From Flavobacterium cheongpyeongense (lineage in GTDB: Bacteria; Bacteroidota; Bacteroidia; Flavobacteriales; Flavobacteriaceae), in contig NZ_QJHK01000001.1 of assembly GCF_003202435.1 (NCBI RefSeq), forward strand, positions 248,001 to 312,000: 64,000 bases of DNA, written 5' to 3'. A program made the translations under genes and the position numbers. Positions within the stretch are counted from its first letter, which is position 1; each line of letters opens with the position of its first letter. Positions 16,576 through 24,914 of the stretch are shown here, piece after piece. A model generated the notes under the pieces. That model searched no databases and was not told where the DNA came from. It worked only from the letters and a program-made list of their open reading frames with translations.

Positions 16576-17142
16576 TTAGAATTTCAAAGAAACAGCCAAT
16601 TCAAATTCGTCTTTGATTGTTTTGTCTCCTAAACCATCAAAGAAACTTCCTGAACCGTATTTGATATCGTATTTAGTTCTGTCAACTTTAAATACAGTAG
16701 TGGCAGTATTTTCGTTTACAGCGATGTCAAAAGTTACCGGTTTAGTAATTCCTTTGATAGTTAAATCTGCAGTTGCAGTGTAAAGATCTTTAGATTTAGT
16801 TCCGATAGTTTTGATTACTAAGGTTGCAGTTGGATATTTTTCAGTTCCAAAGAAATCATCAGCTTTTAAGTGACCGTTTAATTTTCCTTGGTATTCTCCT
16901 GTCAAATCAGTTGATGTTAAAGAAGTCATGTCAACAGTAAAACTACCTCCAACTAATTTTTTTCCTTTTAATACTACAGCTCCCTCTTTGAAGTTTACAG
17001 TTCCGGAGTGCTCTCCTGTTACTTTTTTACCTACCCATTTGATAGTACTCGCTTTTACGTCGATTTTTTTAGTTTGTGCGTTTACTGAAACACCAGCTAC
17101 TGCTACGAATAATGCTATTGCAATTGTTTTTAAATTTTTCAT
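16576..17142 (-). CDS. YceI-family periplasmic protein
   Basis: The 188-residue protein has a signal peptide ending about GVSVNA and a lipocalin-like YceI barrel: STIKWVGKKVTGEHSGTVNF at the mature start, then FKVDRTKYDIKYGSGSFF and a C-terminal FELAVSLKF strand. YceI proteins bind polyisoprenoid lipids in the structures known; the physiological role is unclear. It is the last gene of a MarR-nitroreductase-YceI operon (33-base spacer), a pairing often seen with redox or quinone-stress genes. Confidence 0.92.
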   Translation of the reverse strand: MKNLKTIAIALFVAVAGVSVNAQTKKIDVKASTIKWVGKKVTGEHSGTVNFKEGAVVLKGKKLVGGSFTVDMTSLTSTDLTGEYQGKLNGHLKADDFFGTEKYPTATLVIKTIGTKSKDLYTATADLTIKGITKPVTFDIAVNENTATTVFKVDRTKYDIKYGSGSFFDGLGDKTIKDEFELAVSLKF

Positions 17143-17175
17143 GTTGTAAAATGATTTTGATTGTTTATTAATAAT

Positions 17176-17808
17176 TTATAATGTGATAAAAAAATCTTCT
17201 TGTGGTTTTCTGACTTTTTTGTAATGCTGTGCCTCATCTTCAGTATGTCTGTACCCGATGGCAGCAATAACAGCAGCGTTTAAGCCTAATTTGTCGAAAC
17301 CTAAAATTTCATTGAAAGCGGCTGGATTGAAACCTTCCATTGGTGTAGTATCAATTTTTAATTCGGCAGCAGCACCCAATAAATTTCCTAAAGCGATATA
17401 AGTTTGTTTTGCTGTCCAGTTGTTTTTAGCTTCATTTGATAAGTTAGAAATGACATTATTCATCATATCGCTAAAGCCGCCCAAAGCATCTGTAGGAACA
17501 CCTCTGGTTTCGCTGATGTTTTTAATGTATGCCTCAACTGATTTTGCATCAAGGTTAAGATCATTTGCAAAAATAAACAGGTGAGAGGCATCTGTGATTT
17601 GGGTTTGTCCGTAAGCAGCAGCTTTTAACTGTTCTCTCAATTCCGGATTTTCAACGATAACAACTTTATAAGGCTGTAATCCGTATGAAGAAGGGCTAAG
17701 TCTAACAACTTCTTTAAGTGTATTTAAATCTTCAGTAGAGATTTTTTTTGTAGCATCAAATTGTTTTGTTGCATATCTCCAATTCTGACTTTCTAAAAAT
17801 GTACTCAT
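17176..17808 (-). CDS. NAD(P)H-dependent FMN oxidoreductase, nitroreductase family
   Basis: The 210-residue enzyme belongs to the NfsB/nitroreductase fold. The N-terminal RYATKQFDATKKIS carries the FMN phosphate arginine; LSPSSYGLQPYKVVIV is the FMN-binding block; AVIAAIGYRHTEDEAQ is the C-terminal FMN segment. It likely reduces quinones, nitro compounds or other electrophiles in the cytosol. It lies 12 bases after the MarR gene and is presumably induced with it by a redox or aromatic signal. Confidence 0.9.
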   Translation of the reverse strand: MSTFLESQNWRYATKQFDATKKISTEDLNTLKEVVRLSPSSYGLQPYKVVIVENPELREQLKAAAYGQTQITDASHLFIFANDLNLDAKSVEAYIKNISETRGVPTDALGGFSDMMNNVISNLSNEAKNNWTAKQTYIALGNLLGAAAELKIDTTPMEGFNPAAFNEILGFDKLGLNAAVIAAIGYRHTEDEAQHYKKVRKPQEDFFITL

Positions 17809-17820
17809 AAATATTTAATT

Positions 17821-18276
17821 TTATTGGGTTCTGTATTTTTCTAATAATTGATTTAATAATTCTAATTCTTCCGGGCTTATATTGGCAGCAAATTCACGCT
17901 CGTGTGCATCTATTTTCGGGTCTAATTCTTTTAAAACGTCCAATCCTTTCTGGGTAATCAGGACTTCAATTTTTCGACGATTATCCGGACATACATTTCT
18001 GGTAACATAGTCTTTTAGTAATAACTTGTCAACTAATCGTGTTGTGTTGCTGGTTTTAGCCAGCATACGTTCCTGTATTACACACATATTAGCAGGATTC
18101 CCTTTTTGTCCTCTTAATATCCGTAGTACATTATACTGTTCTCCGGACAGATCATACGGTTTTATCAACTCGTTGAAATGATCCTGAAGCACATTTTGCG
18201 TGTACATGATATTCAGAATAACTTTTTTCGCATTATCCATCTTAACTGTGCTTTTTATAACTTCTTCAATCGTCAT
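17821..18276 (-). CDS. MarR-family transcriptional regulator
   Basis: The 151-residue protein has a central winged helix (SGEQYNVLRILRGQKGNPAN, then MLAKTSNTTRLVDKLLLKDY and VCPDNRRKIEVLITQKG) as in MarR proteins. Cysteines occur in NMCVIQ and NVCPDNRR, so redox sensing is possible but unproven. It heads an operon with an FMN oxidoreductase and YceI. Two perfect palindromes around its promoter (18292-18335) are its probable autoregulatory operators. Confidence 0.92.
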   Translation of the reverse strand: MTIEEVIKSTVKMDNAKKVILNIMYTQNVLQDHFNELIKPYDLSGEQYNVLRILRGQKGNPANMCVIQERMLAKTSNTTRLVDKLLLKDYVTRNVCPDNRRKIEVLITQKGLDVLKELDPKIDAHEREFAANISPEELELLNQLLEKYRTQ

Positions 18277-18291
18277 AGTTGTAAGTGTATA

Positions 18292-18335
18292 ATTTGTATA
18301 TACAAATGTATATCTTTTAATTGTTGTATATACAA
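18292..18335. promoter_or_regulatory. Twin MarR operator palindromes and promoter
   Basis: ATTTGTATATACAAAT (18292-18307) is a perfect 16-bp palindrome. TTGTATATACAA (18324-18335) repeats its 12-bp core with centres 30 bp apart. A minus-strand TACATTTG box lies between and partly inside them, so a bound dimer would block the promoter. Confidence 0.82.
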
Positions 18336-18658
18336 ATGTTTATGTTAATCTTTTGTTAAGATGCGAGTTTTGCGATTATTCAATAAAAACTGGAATTTCA
18401 ACTCTATGAAATTAATGAATTTTATTTTTTAAAACATTGATTTTGTAATAATTAACTTAATGGTAACCTGTCGGGTGCAAGGATTCAAAAACGTCAGCTC
18501 GAATATTTTCGGGCAGAGAAAAGAAACAAAAAATGGTAGGGAACCTTTTCAAAGAAAATTTTTCTGTTTCCGATACAACTTTCAATCGAAAATTACGAAC
18601 AGCCGAAAAAAATTATCATCAAAAACTAATTACACCAAAGTGTTTATTTTAATACGGC
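18336..18658. other. Non-coding gap between the MarR operon and glpD
   Basis: About 320 bases without a credible gene. A plus-strand ORF of 80 codons runs from 18460 into the 3' end of glpD, but its product is low-complexity and basic with no recognisable motif. I see no hairpin terminator or repeat of note. Confidence 0.4.
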
Positions 18659-20236
18659 TTATTGATATTCTGATAAAAGAAAACCTTTGGAAATGGACCT
18701 GAAATTTGAAATTTCTTTAGTTACCCAGGTCTCATCATGTCCAAGTTCTTTGGCAATCAGTCTTGCTGTTTTTTCTGAACACTCAATTGCTGCTCTGGCA
18801 TCTAAAAATAATAAACGGACACGTCTTGCCAGTACATCATCGACAGTTCTTGCCATTTCATAGCGAATAGCCCAGACAACTTCTGCCATAGTGAATTCGT
18901 GATCAGGGTGCAGTTTTTCGTTCAAATGAGGTTCGTTATTTTGTAATTCGATTATTTTCGGAATATCAGAACCATAAATATATAAGTGATTTTCACGATC
19001 AAAAGTGGTAGTAGATTTGTTTCCGTGTATAGAAAGATGTTCTGTAACACACATTTTTTTTGGCAGTTTACCTGTACTGATTGCCTTATCAATAATATCC
19101 TCTGCTATTTTTCTGTAAGTGGTCCATTTTCCTCCTGTAATGGTAATTAAGCCGGTTTTTGAAACGAGAATTTTATGGCTTCTCGAAACTTCTTTGGTAC
19201 TTTTTCCTTCTTCTTTAGGTGCTGCTAACGGACGTAAACCTGCAAAAACTGATAAAACATCGGCTCTGGTAGGTTTTTTTGCTAAAAATCGCTGGGCTGT
19301 TTCAAGTATAAACTGAATTTCGTTTTCTAAAGCAATTGGTTCTAAGCTATGGCTTTTGATTAAGGTATCTGTTGTGCCAACAACAACACGATTATGCCAC
19401 GGAACAGCAAATAAAACCCTTCCGTCTTTGGTTTTTGGAATCATCAGGGCGTGATCACCAGGTAAAAAAGATGGATCAAACACGAGATGTATTCCCTGAC
19501 TTGGAACGATATACTTTTTATAAACGTTGTCGTTTAGTTTCATGATCGCATTAGTGAAAACGCCAGTTGCATTTATTATCACAGATCCTTTTGCATCATA
19601 TTTATTTCCGGTTTCCTGATCGGTTACCTGAACACCAATAAGAATTCCTTTCTCGTTCTTTAATAAATTAACCACTTTTGAATAATTCAGTACACAGGCT
19701 CCATTTTCAATAGCAGTCTGAGCAAGATTAATAGCTAAACGGGAATCATCAAATTGGCCGTCATGATAAATAACACCATTTACCAAACCGGTTTTCTGCA
19801 CATTAGGAAGCATTTCGACTGTTTTCTGTTTTGAAATGTATTTTGAAGTACCTAAACTTAAGCGACCAGCCAATAGATCATAAATCTTGAGTCCGAGAGT
19901 ATAAAAATAGCCTCCCCACCAATTGTAATTTGGAATGACAAAAGATTGATTTTTGACTAAGTGACCTGCGTTTTGAGCGAGTAAACCTCTTTCTTTTAAG
20001 GCTTCCCTGACCAAATGTATATTTCCTTGTTCGAGATAGCGCACGCCGCCATGAACGAGTTTTGTACTTCTGCTGGATGTTCCTTTTGCAAAATCAATTC
20101 CTTCGAATAAAATGGTTTTATAACCTCTGCTGGAAGCATCAAGAGCAGTTCCGAGGCCGCTTGCTCCTCCGCCTATTATTATTACGTCCCAATTTTCTGT
20201 GTTTTGTAGTTTTGATAATTGTTCTGAGCGATTCAT
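18659..20236 (-). CDS. glpD: Glycerol-3-phosphate dehydrogenase (FAD, respiratory)
   Basis: The 525-residue flavoprotein oxidises sn-glycerol 3-phosphate to dihydroxyacetone phosphate and feeds electrons to quinone at the membrane. The dinucleotide-binding fold IIIGGGASGLGTALDASSRG is near residues 20-40. STKLVHGGVRYLEQGN and VVVGTTDT are family signatures, as is the C-terminal TGGKWTTYRKIAEDII block. It stands as a single gene here, without glpK or glpF beside it. Confidence 0.96.
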   Translation of the reverse strand: MNRSEQLSKLQNTENWDVIIIGGGASGLGTALDASSRGYKTILFEGIDFAKGTSSRSTKLVHGGVRYLEQGNIHLVREALKERGLLAQNAGHLVKNQSFVIPNYNWWGGYFYTLGLKIYDLLAGRLSLGTSKYISKQKTVEMLPNVQKTGLVNGVIYHDGQFDDSRLAINLAQTAIENGACVLNYSKVVNLLKNEKGILIGVQVTDQETGNKYDAKGSVIINATGVFTNAIMKLNDNVYKKYIVPSQGIHLVFDPSFLPGDHALMIPKTKDGRVLFAVPWHNRVVVGTTDTLIKSHSLEPIALENEIQFILETAQRFLAKKPTRADVLSVFAGLRPLAAPKEEGKSTKEVSRSHKILVSKTGLITITGGKWTTYRKIAEDIIDKAISTGKLPKKMCVTEHLSIHGNKSTTTFDRENHLYIYGSDIPKIIELQNNEPHLNEKLHPDHEFTMAEVVWAIRYEMARTVDDVLARRVRLLFLDARAAIECSEKTARLIAKELGHDETWVTKEISNFRSISKGFLLSEYQ

Positions 20237-20579
20237 ATTGTTTTTCAGGCTTGTTTTACGGAGGGCTGTTCAAAGACAAACTTAACAAAATGAAACTAAA
20301 AACAGCCTGCGGAATTTATAATTGTATGTGAAAAAAATGTGCTATTATATTGATCTTAGTATCGATATTGCGCGTGAGGGATAGAAAGAAGCTACCGAAG
20401 TAGCCTGGATAGCCCGACAGCATTTAAGAAAAGGCCTCATGAGCGCAATGAATTTCAGGCCTTTTTTTAGATGGTGGCACGCCCGGATTAATTTTAGGAT
20501 TTTAGATAAAAAAGTAAACCCGACAGATTTTAAAAATTTGCCGGGTCTTCTTATGTCAATTTGAAACTTGAAACAAATT
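20237..20579. other. Gap between glpD and the YeeE pair
   Basis: This 343-base gap holds the structured repeat copy C (20372-20482) and a weak hairpin ACCCG/CGGGT (20518-20546) just after the YeeE gene. Apart from these I see no gene; a plus-strand ORF at 20062-20331 is a shadow of glpD. Confidence 0.5.
20372..20482. repeat. Structured intergenic element, copy C
   Basis: Ends GCGTG (20372-20376) and CACGC (20478-20482) are complementary. The left part GCGTGAGGGATAG and the GGATAGCCCGAC segment match copies A and B, while the middle differs. A short GCTACCGAAGTAGC hairpin replaces the longer stem, and AAAAGGCCT/AGGCCTTTTTTT forms a terminator-like hairpin. It lies downstream of the YeeE pair on the minus strand. 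Confidence 0.65.
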
Positions 20580-21056
20580 TTAATGTGGCAGTTTGTCTTT
20601 AATCAATCCATAAACCCAGGTTCCTGCAATAGCACTTAATAAAGTAACTACAATTACAGTAACGCCGGTTCCTATTTGAGCAAATAGTGGTCCCGGGCAA
20701 GCTCCAGTAATTGCCCATCCAAAACCAAATAATAACCCACCATAAATTTGCCCTTTGTTAAAAGTCTTGGGCTGGATTTCTATTTTCTCGCCCTGAATGG
20801 TTTTGATATTCAATTTTTTAATTAATTGAATTGAAATTATTCCGACTACAATTGCGCTTCCAATTACGCCATACATGAAGAAAGACTGCAGTTGAAACAT
20901 TTCCTGAATGCGAAACCAACTGATGATTTCGGCTTTTACAAATACGATCCCGAAAAAGATTCCGACAATTAAATATTTGAAATTTGAAAAGCCGGAATCT
21001 TTTAATAAGCTACTGTTTTTTCCTTTAGTGTCAGTAATTTTATTTTCTAAATTCAT
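20580..21056 (-). CDS. YeeE/YedE-type transporter half (DUF6691-like)
   Basis: I start this 158-residue membrane protein at the ATG at 21056 (MNLENKITD); an upstream in-frame ATG would overlap the previous gene. It has about four TM segments and the motif TGACPGPLFAQIG, with the conserved cysteine of YeeE/YedE thiosulfate/sulfur-compound permeases. It is one of two adjacent short YeeE proteins (10-base gap) that probably form one transporter for thiosulfate or a sulfane sulfur species; the next gene upstream is a persulfide dioxygenase. Confidence 0.85.
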   Translation of the reverse strand: MNLENKITDTKGKNSSLLKDSGFSNFKYLIVGIFFGIVFVKAEIISWFRIQEMFQLQSFFMYGVIGSAIVVGIISIQLIKKLNIKTIQGEKIEIQPKTFNKGQIYGGLLFGFGWAITGACPGPLFAQIGTGVTVIVVTLLSAIAGTWVYGLIKDKLPH

Positions 21057-21066
21057 TTTTGAAGTT

Positions 21067-21636
21067 TTAAAGTGAAAGAATATGAGGCAGAAGTAAATTT
21101 GCCATGATAAAACCGCCAATCATAAAGCAGATTGTGGCTACCAATGAAGGCCACTGCAGGTTAGATAATCCCATAATGGCATGACCGCTGGTACATCCGC
21201 CGGCATAACGGGTTCCGAAACCGACTAAAAATCCGCCTGCGACAATCATGATAAATCCACGGATGGTGAATAAGCTTTCCCAGGAGAAAAGTTCTTTTGG
21301 TAATAATCCGGAATGGTCTGCGATTCCGTAACTGGCTAGTTGTGCTGAAAGTTGTGGTGTAATCTCAACTTGGTTTGGATTGGATAAAAAATAAGCAGCA
21401 ATGATCCCGCCAAGGAAAATTCCGAAGATGAAAAATAAATTCCAGCTTTCTTTTTTCCAGTCGTATTTAAAGAATGAAATGTTGGATGGAATGCAGGCGG
21501 CACAAATATGCCTTAGTGAAGAACTGATCCCAAAAGATTTATTTCCGATAATTAATAATATAGGTACAGTTAATCCGATTAACGGACCTGCAATGTACCA
21601 CGGCCAAGGTTCTTTTATAATTTCTAGTATACTCAT
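21067..21636 (-). CDS. YeeE/YedE-family transporter half
   Basis: The 189-residue polytopic membrane protein has about five TM helices. The YeeE signature GGCTSGHAIMGLS near residue 145 has a conserved cysteine lining the proposed sulfur relay path. In full-length YeeE both cysteine motifs sit in one chain; here they are split over two genes, as is common in Bacteroidota. Context with the CstB-like enzyme (21744) suggests movement of thiosulfate or persulfide-derived sulfur. Confidence 0.87.
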   Translation of the reverse strand: MSILEIIKEPWPWYIAGPLIGLTVPILLIIGNKSFGISSSLRHICAACIPSNISFFKYDWKKESWNLFFIFGIFLGGIIAAYFLSNPNQVEITPQLSAQLASYGIADHSGLLPKELFSWESLFTIRGFIMIVAGGFLVGFGTRYAGGCTSGHAIMGLSNLQWPSLVATICFMIGGFIMANLLLPHILSL

Positions 21637-21743
21637 GTTTATTTTATAATTAAAATGTTTTTCACCATATAAGGTATGAAAGAAAATAGGAGTTAAACTA
21701 ATATTAACTTAAAAAACTTATATGATGAATTGTTGTTTAATGT

Positions 21744-23162
21744 TTATGCTTTCAAAACCTTACTCTGGCAAACAAAATCGGATTTTGGGATATTGGTTTT
21801 TGCAATTGCCCCAAAACCACCTTCTATTTCGGTAAAATTTCTGAAACCGCGAGCTTGCAAGATAGAAGCTGCAATCATGCTACGGTATCCACCGGCACAG
21901 TGCAGGTAAAAATGCTCTTTTGGTTCGATATCTTTTACCCAGTCATTAATGTAGGCAAGTGGTTTGCTATAAGCGTTTTCAATATGTTCTGCTTCGTATT
22001 CTGTTTCTTTGCGAACGTCAATTACTTTATTGTTTTCAGTTTTAAATTCAGATGCAAATTGTGCTGCTGAAATTCGGTTTACAGCATCTGTTTCGAAACC
22101 CGCTTTTTGCCAGGCTTCAAAACCGCCGTCCAAATGTCCGATGATCGTATCAAAACCTACACGGCTTAAACGGGTAACAGTTTCTTCTTCCAGACCAGCT
22201 TCAGTCACTAAAATGATAGGCTGTTTTACATTGGCAATCAAAGTTCCCACCCAGGGAGCAAAATCGCCATTGATTCCGATATTAATGGATTGCGGAATAA
22301 ATCCTTTACTGAAATCAACTGCATTTCTGGTATCCAGAATCAAAGCTCCGGTATCTTTGGTGACAGCTTCAAAATCTTTAACGTCAATAGCTTTCATTCC
22401 GTTATGCAAAACTGTTTCAAAGCTTTCGTAACCATTTTTATTCATGGCGACATTCATGCCAAAATAGGCTGGGGGAGGCAGTAGACCATCTGTAACCTCT
22501 TTGATAAATTCGGCTTCGGTCATATTAGCACGCAAAGCATAATTAGTAGCTTTTTGATTCCCAATAGTCGAAATCGTTTCTTTGCTCATGTTTTTTCCGC
22601 AGGCGCTTCCCGCACCGTGTGCAGGATACACGATGACATCATCAGACAAAGTCATGATTTTATCTCTTAACGAATGAAATAAAATTCCGGCTAACTGATC
22701 CTGAGTCATTCCTGCTGCTTTTTGTGCCAAATCTGGACGACCGACATCGCCAATAAATAATGTATCTCCGGAGAAAATAGCGTGATCTTTTCCGTTTTCG
22801 TCAATCAGTAAAAAAGTAGTACTTTCCATAGTATGCCCGGGTGTGTGAAGGACTTTTATGGTAATTTTTCCAATTTTGAATTCCTGCCCGTCTTTCGCAG
22901 AAATACAGTCAAATTCACAGGTCGCATTTGGTCCATACACGATTGGAGCCTGAGTTTCTTTGCTTAAATCGACATGACCGGAAACGAAATCAGCATGGAA
23001 ATGCGTTTCAAAAATATATTTCAGTTTTACGCCATCGCGCTCTAAACGATCCAGATAAGGCTGGATTTCCCGAAGCGGATCAATAATGGCAGCTTCTCCA
23101 TTTGAAGTAATATAGTACGCACCTTGTGCGAGGCATCCGGTATAAATTTGTTCAATTTTCAT
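21744..23162 (-). CDS. Persulfide dioxygenase-sulfurtransferase (MBL plus two rhodanese domains, CstB-like)
   Basis: I start at the ATG at 23162 (MKIEQIYTG, 472 residues); a longer frame start at 23213 adds a poorly conserved tail. Residues 1-240 are a metallo-beta-lactamase domain with THFHADFVSGH (His54, His56, Asp58). Two rhodanese domains follow. The first lacks a cysteine in its active loop (ILVTEAGLEEE) and is probably structural. The last has HCAGGYRS with the catalytic cysteine near residue 430. This order matches staphylococcal CstB, which oxidises persulfides and makes thiosulfate. Sulfide or persulfide detoxification with the adjacent YeeE pair is inferred. Confidence 0.88.
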   Translation of the reverse strand: MKIEQIYTGCLAQGAYYITSNGEAAIIDPLREIQPYLDRLERDGVKLKYIFETHFHADFVSGHVDLSKETQAPIVYGPNATCEFDCISAKDGQEFKIGKITIKVLHTPGHTMESTTFLLIDENGKDHAIFSGDTLFIGDVGRPDLAQKAAGMTQDQLAGILFHSLRDKIMTLSDDVIVYPAHGAGSACGKNMSKETISTIGNQKATNYALRANMTEAEFIKEVTDGLLPPPAYFGMNVAMNKNGYESFETVLHNGMKAIDVKDFEAVTKDTGALILDTRNAVDFSKGFIPQSINIGINGDFAPWVGTLIANVKQPIILVTEAGLEEETVTRLSRVGFDTIIGHLDGGFEAWQKAGFETDAVNRISAAQFASEFKTENNKVIDVRKETEYEAEHIENAYSKPLAYINDWVKDIEPKEHFYLHCAGGYRSMIAASILQARGFRNFTEIEGGFGAIAKTNIPKSDFVCQSKVLKA

Positions 23163-23565
23163 GATTTTCGTAATAAATAATTGTATAACAAAGGTATATT
23201 TGTTTTGGAGCAATGTAAGTGACTAATGTTACAGAAATTTGTTTTTTTTAGATGAAAAATCGAAATAAAATAATATAAGATTTATCTTTCAAGTAGATAT
23301 GCGGATTTTGAAAACGTTAAAAAAAGTTGTTTTACTCATCATCAATTCACATAACTATGTGTGTAAAGGAGTTTCTTTTAAACTCTTTATTTATTATAAC
23401 ATAAATTTCTGTTTCTCCTCTGTTTTAAAAGAAACTAAGCGCAACAAACTTAAATGTACTTATATCACGTATGTGGTTCAAAACTTTACAAATAAACTGC
23501 TTTGGCAGGATAGCTGTTTGGGTTTTAATGGGTAAATTTGTGGAACTTCATAAACAAATTACCTT
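23163..23565 (+). promoter_or_regulatory. Divergent region upstream of cydA
   Basis: The 403-base gap separates the persulfide dioxygenase (minus) from cydA (plus). TAAATTTG at 23533-23540 is a good -7 box 25 bases before the cydA ATG; no clear -33 TTG precedes it. Further upstream GTTTCTTTTAAA (23371-23382) and TTTAAAAGAAAC (23424-23435) form a perfect 12-bp inverted repeat with a 41-base loop. The ORFs starting at 23299 and 23471 are low-complexity and not credible. Confidence 0.5.
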
Positions 23566-24912
23566 ATGGAAGAAATGCTCTTTTATGACCGAATGCAATT
23601 TGCCTTCACCATTACCTTTCACTATCTTTTTCCACAGCTTACAATGGGGCTTTCGCTCATCATTGTGTACTTTAAGTGGAAATATTTAAAAACGAACAAT
23701 GAACACTACAATCACGCTACTCATTTTTGGATGAAGATTTTTGCCCTGAATTTTGCTATGGGTGTTGTAACCGGTATTCCGATGGAATTTCAGTTTGGAA
23801 CCAACTGGGCCAAATTCTCTGAATTGACAGGAGGAATTATAGGGCAGACACTGGCGATGGAAGGGATGTTCTCTTTTTTTCTGGAATCGTCCTTTTTAGG
23901 AATATTTTTATTTGGCGAAAAACTTCTTGGGCATAAATGGCATTTTGTAACCGGATTATTAATTATGATTGGCTCATGGGCCAGTGGATTTTTAATCATA
24001 GCAACCCATTCGTGGATGCAGAATCCTGTAGGTTATGAAATTCTGGAAAACGGAAAATTTGTCTTAAATAATTTTCAGGCATTATTTTTAAATCCGTGGT
24101 TGTGGCCTTCTTATCTGCACAATCAGGCAGCTTCTATGATAACGAGTTCATTTGTCGTTGCCGGAATTGGCGCATTTTATATTTTAAGCAGAAAGAATGT
24201 TTCTTTTGGGAAATTGTTCTTGAAAACCGGAGTAATCTTTGGATTGATTTCGAGTATTGTTGTAGCAGTGCCAACGGGAGATTTATTAGCTAAAAACGTT
24301 GTAAAATACCAGCCCGTAACTTTTGCCGGAATGGAAGGGATTTTTCATACCGAGAAAAAAGGTTCTGAAATTGTTTTAATCGGTCAGCCGGATGTAAAAG
24401 ATAAAAAACTGGATAATAAAATCGCCGTTCCTAATATCCTGAGCTTCCTGACTTACGGCAACTGGGATCAGGAAATTAAAGGACTGGATCAGTTTGAAGC
24501 GGATTTGCATCCAACCAATATTTCAGGATTGTATTATGCCTATCATATTATGGTAGGGCTCGGAACTGTTTTTATTGGATTAATGATTATTTCACTTTTT
24601 CAGTTAATCAGAGGGAAATTGTTTGAAACCAAATGGCTTTTATGGTCGCTGATGTTTATGATGCCATTCCCTTATATCGCTAACACTACAGGATGGTACA
24701 CCGCAGAATTAGGAAGACAGCCGTGGCTGGTTTATAATTTAATGCGAACGGCTTCCGGTGCTTCGCCAACGGTTTCATCCGGAAATACCTTGTTTACTTT
24801 ACTGGGTTTTATCGGATTGTATCTATTGCTTGGTATGCTGTTTTTGCTTTTAATTGGAAAAATTATCAATAAAGGGCCGCATTATGTGGAACTTTCAACA
24901 GAAAAAATATAG
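23566..24912 (+). CDS. cydA: Cytochrome bd ubiquinol oxidase subunit I
   Basis: The 448-residue membrane subunit carries the haems and the quinol site of a high-affinity oxygen reductase. Haem ligands are in place: His19 in TITFHYLFP, His185 in YLHNQAAS, and Met393 after GRQPW (residues 383-387). The protein is shorter than the E. coli subunit and has the short-Q-loop form. It should serve microaerobic respiration and resistance to sulfide or NO. Only two bases separate it from cydB, and the sulfide-related genes lie divergently upstream. Confidence 0.96.
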   Translation: MEEMLFYDRMQFAFTITFHYLFPQLTMGLSLIIVYFKWKYLKTNNEHYNHATHFWMKIFALNFAMGVVTGIPMEFQFGTNWAKFSELTGGIIGQTLAMEGMFSFFLESSFLGIFLFGEKLLGHKWHFVTGLLIMIGSWASGFLIIATHSWMQNPVGYEILENGKFVLNNFQALFLNPWLWPSYLHNQAASMITSSFVVAGIGAFYILSRKNVSFGKLFLKTGVIFGLISSIVVAVPTGDLLAKNVVKYQPVTFAGMEGIFHTEKKGSEIVLIGQPDVKDKKLDNKIAVPNILSFLTYGNWDQEIKGLDQFEADLHPTNISGLYYAYHIMVGLGTVFIGLMIISLFQLIRGKLFETKWLLWSLMFMMPFPYIANTTGWYTAELGRQPWLVYNLMRTASGASPTVSSGNTLFTLLGFIGLYLLLGMLFLLLIGKIINKGPHYVELSTEKI

Positions 24913-24914
24913 GT

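Noticed and set aside
18460-18702. Plus-strand 80-codon ORF between the MarR operon and glpD
   Set aside because: Low-complexity basic product, overlap with the glpD 3' end on the other strand, no promoter or partner gene.
23299-23689. Overlapping plus-strand ORFs upstream of cydA
   Set aside because: Composition follows AT-rich non-coding DNA, one runs out of frame into cydA, and the -7 box of cydA lies at their ends.
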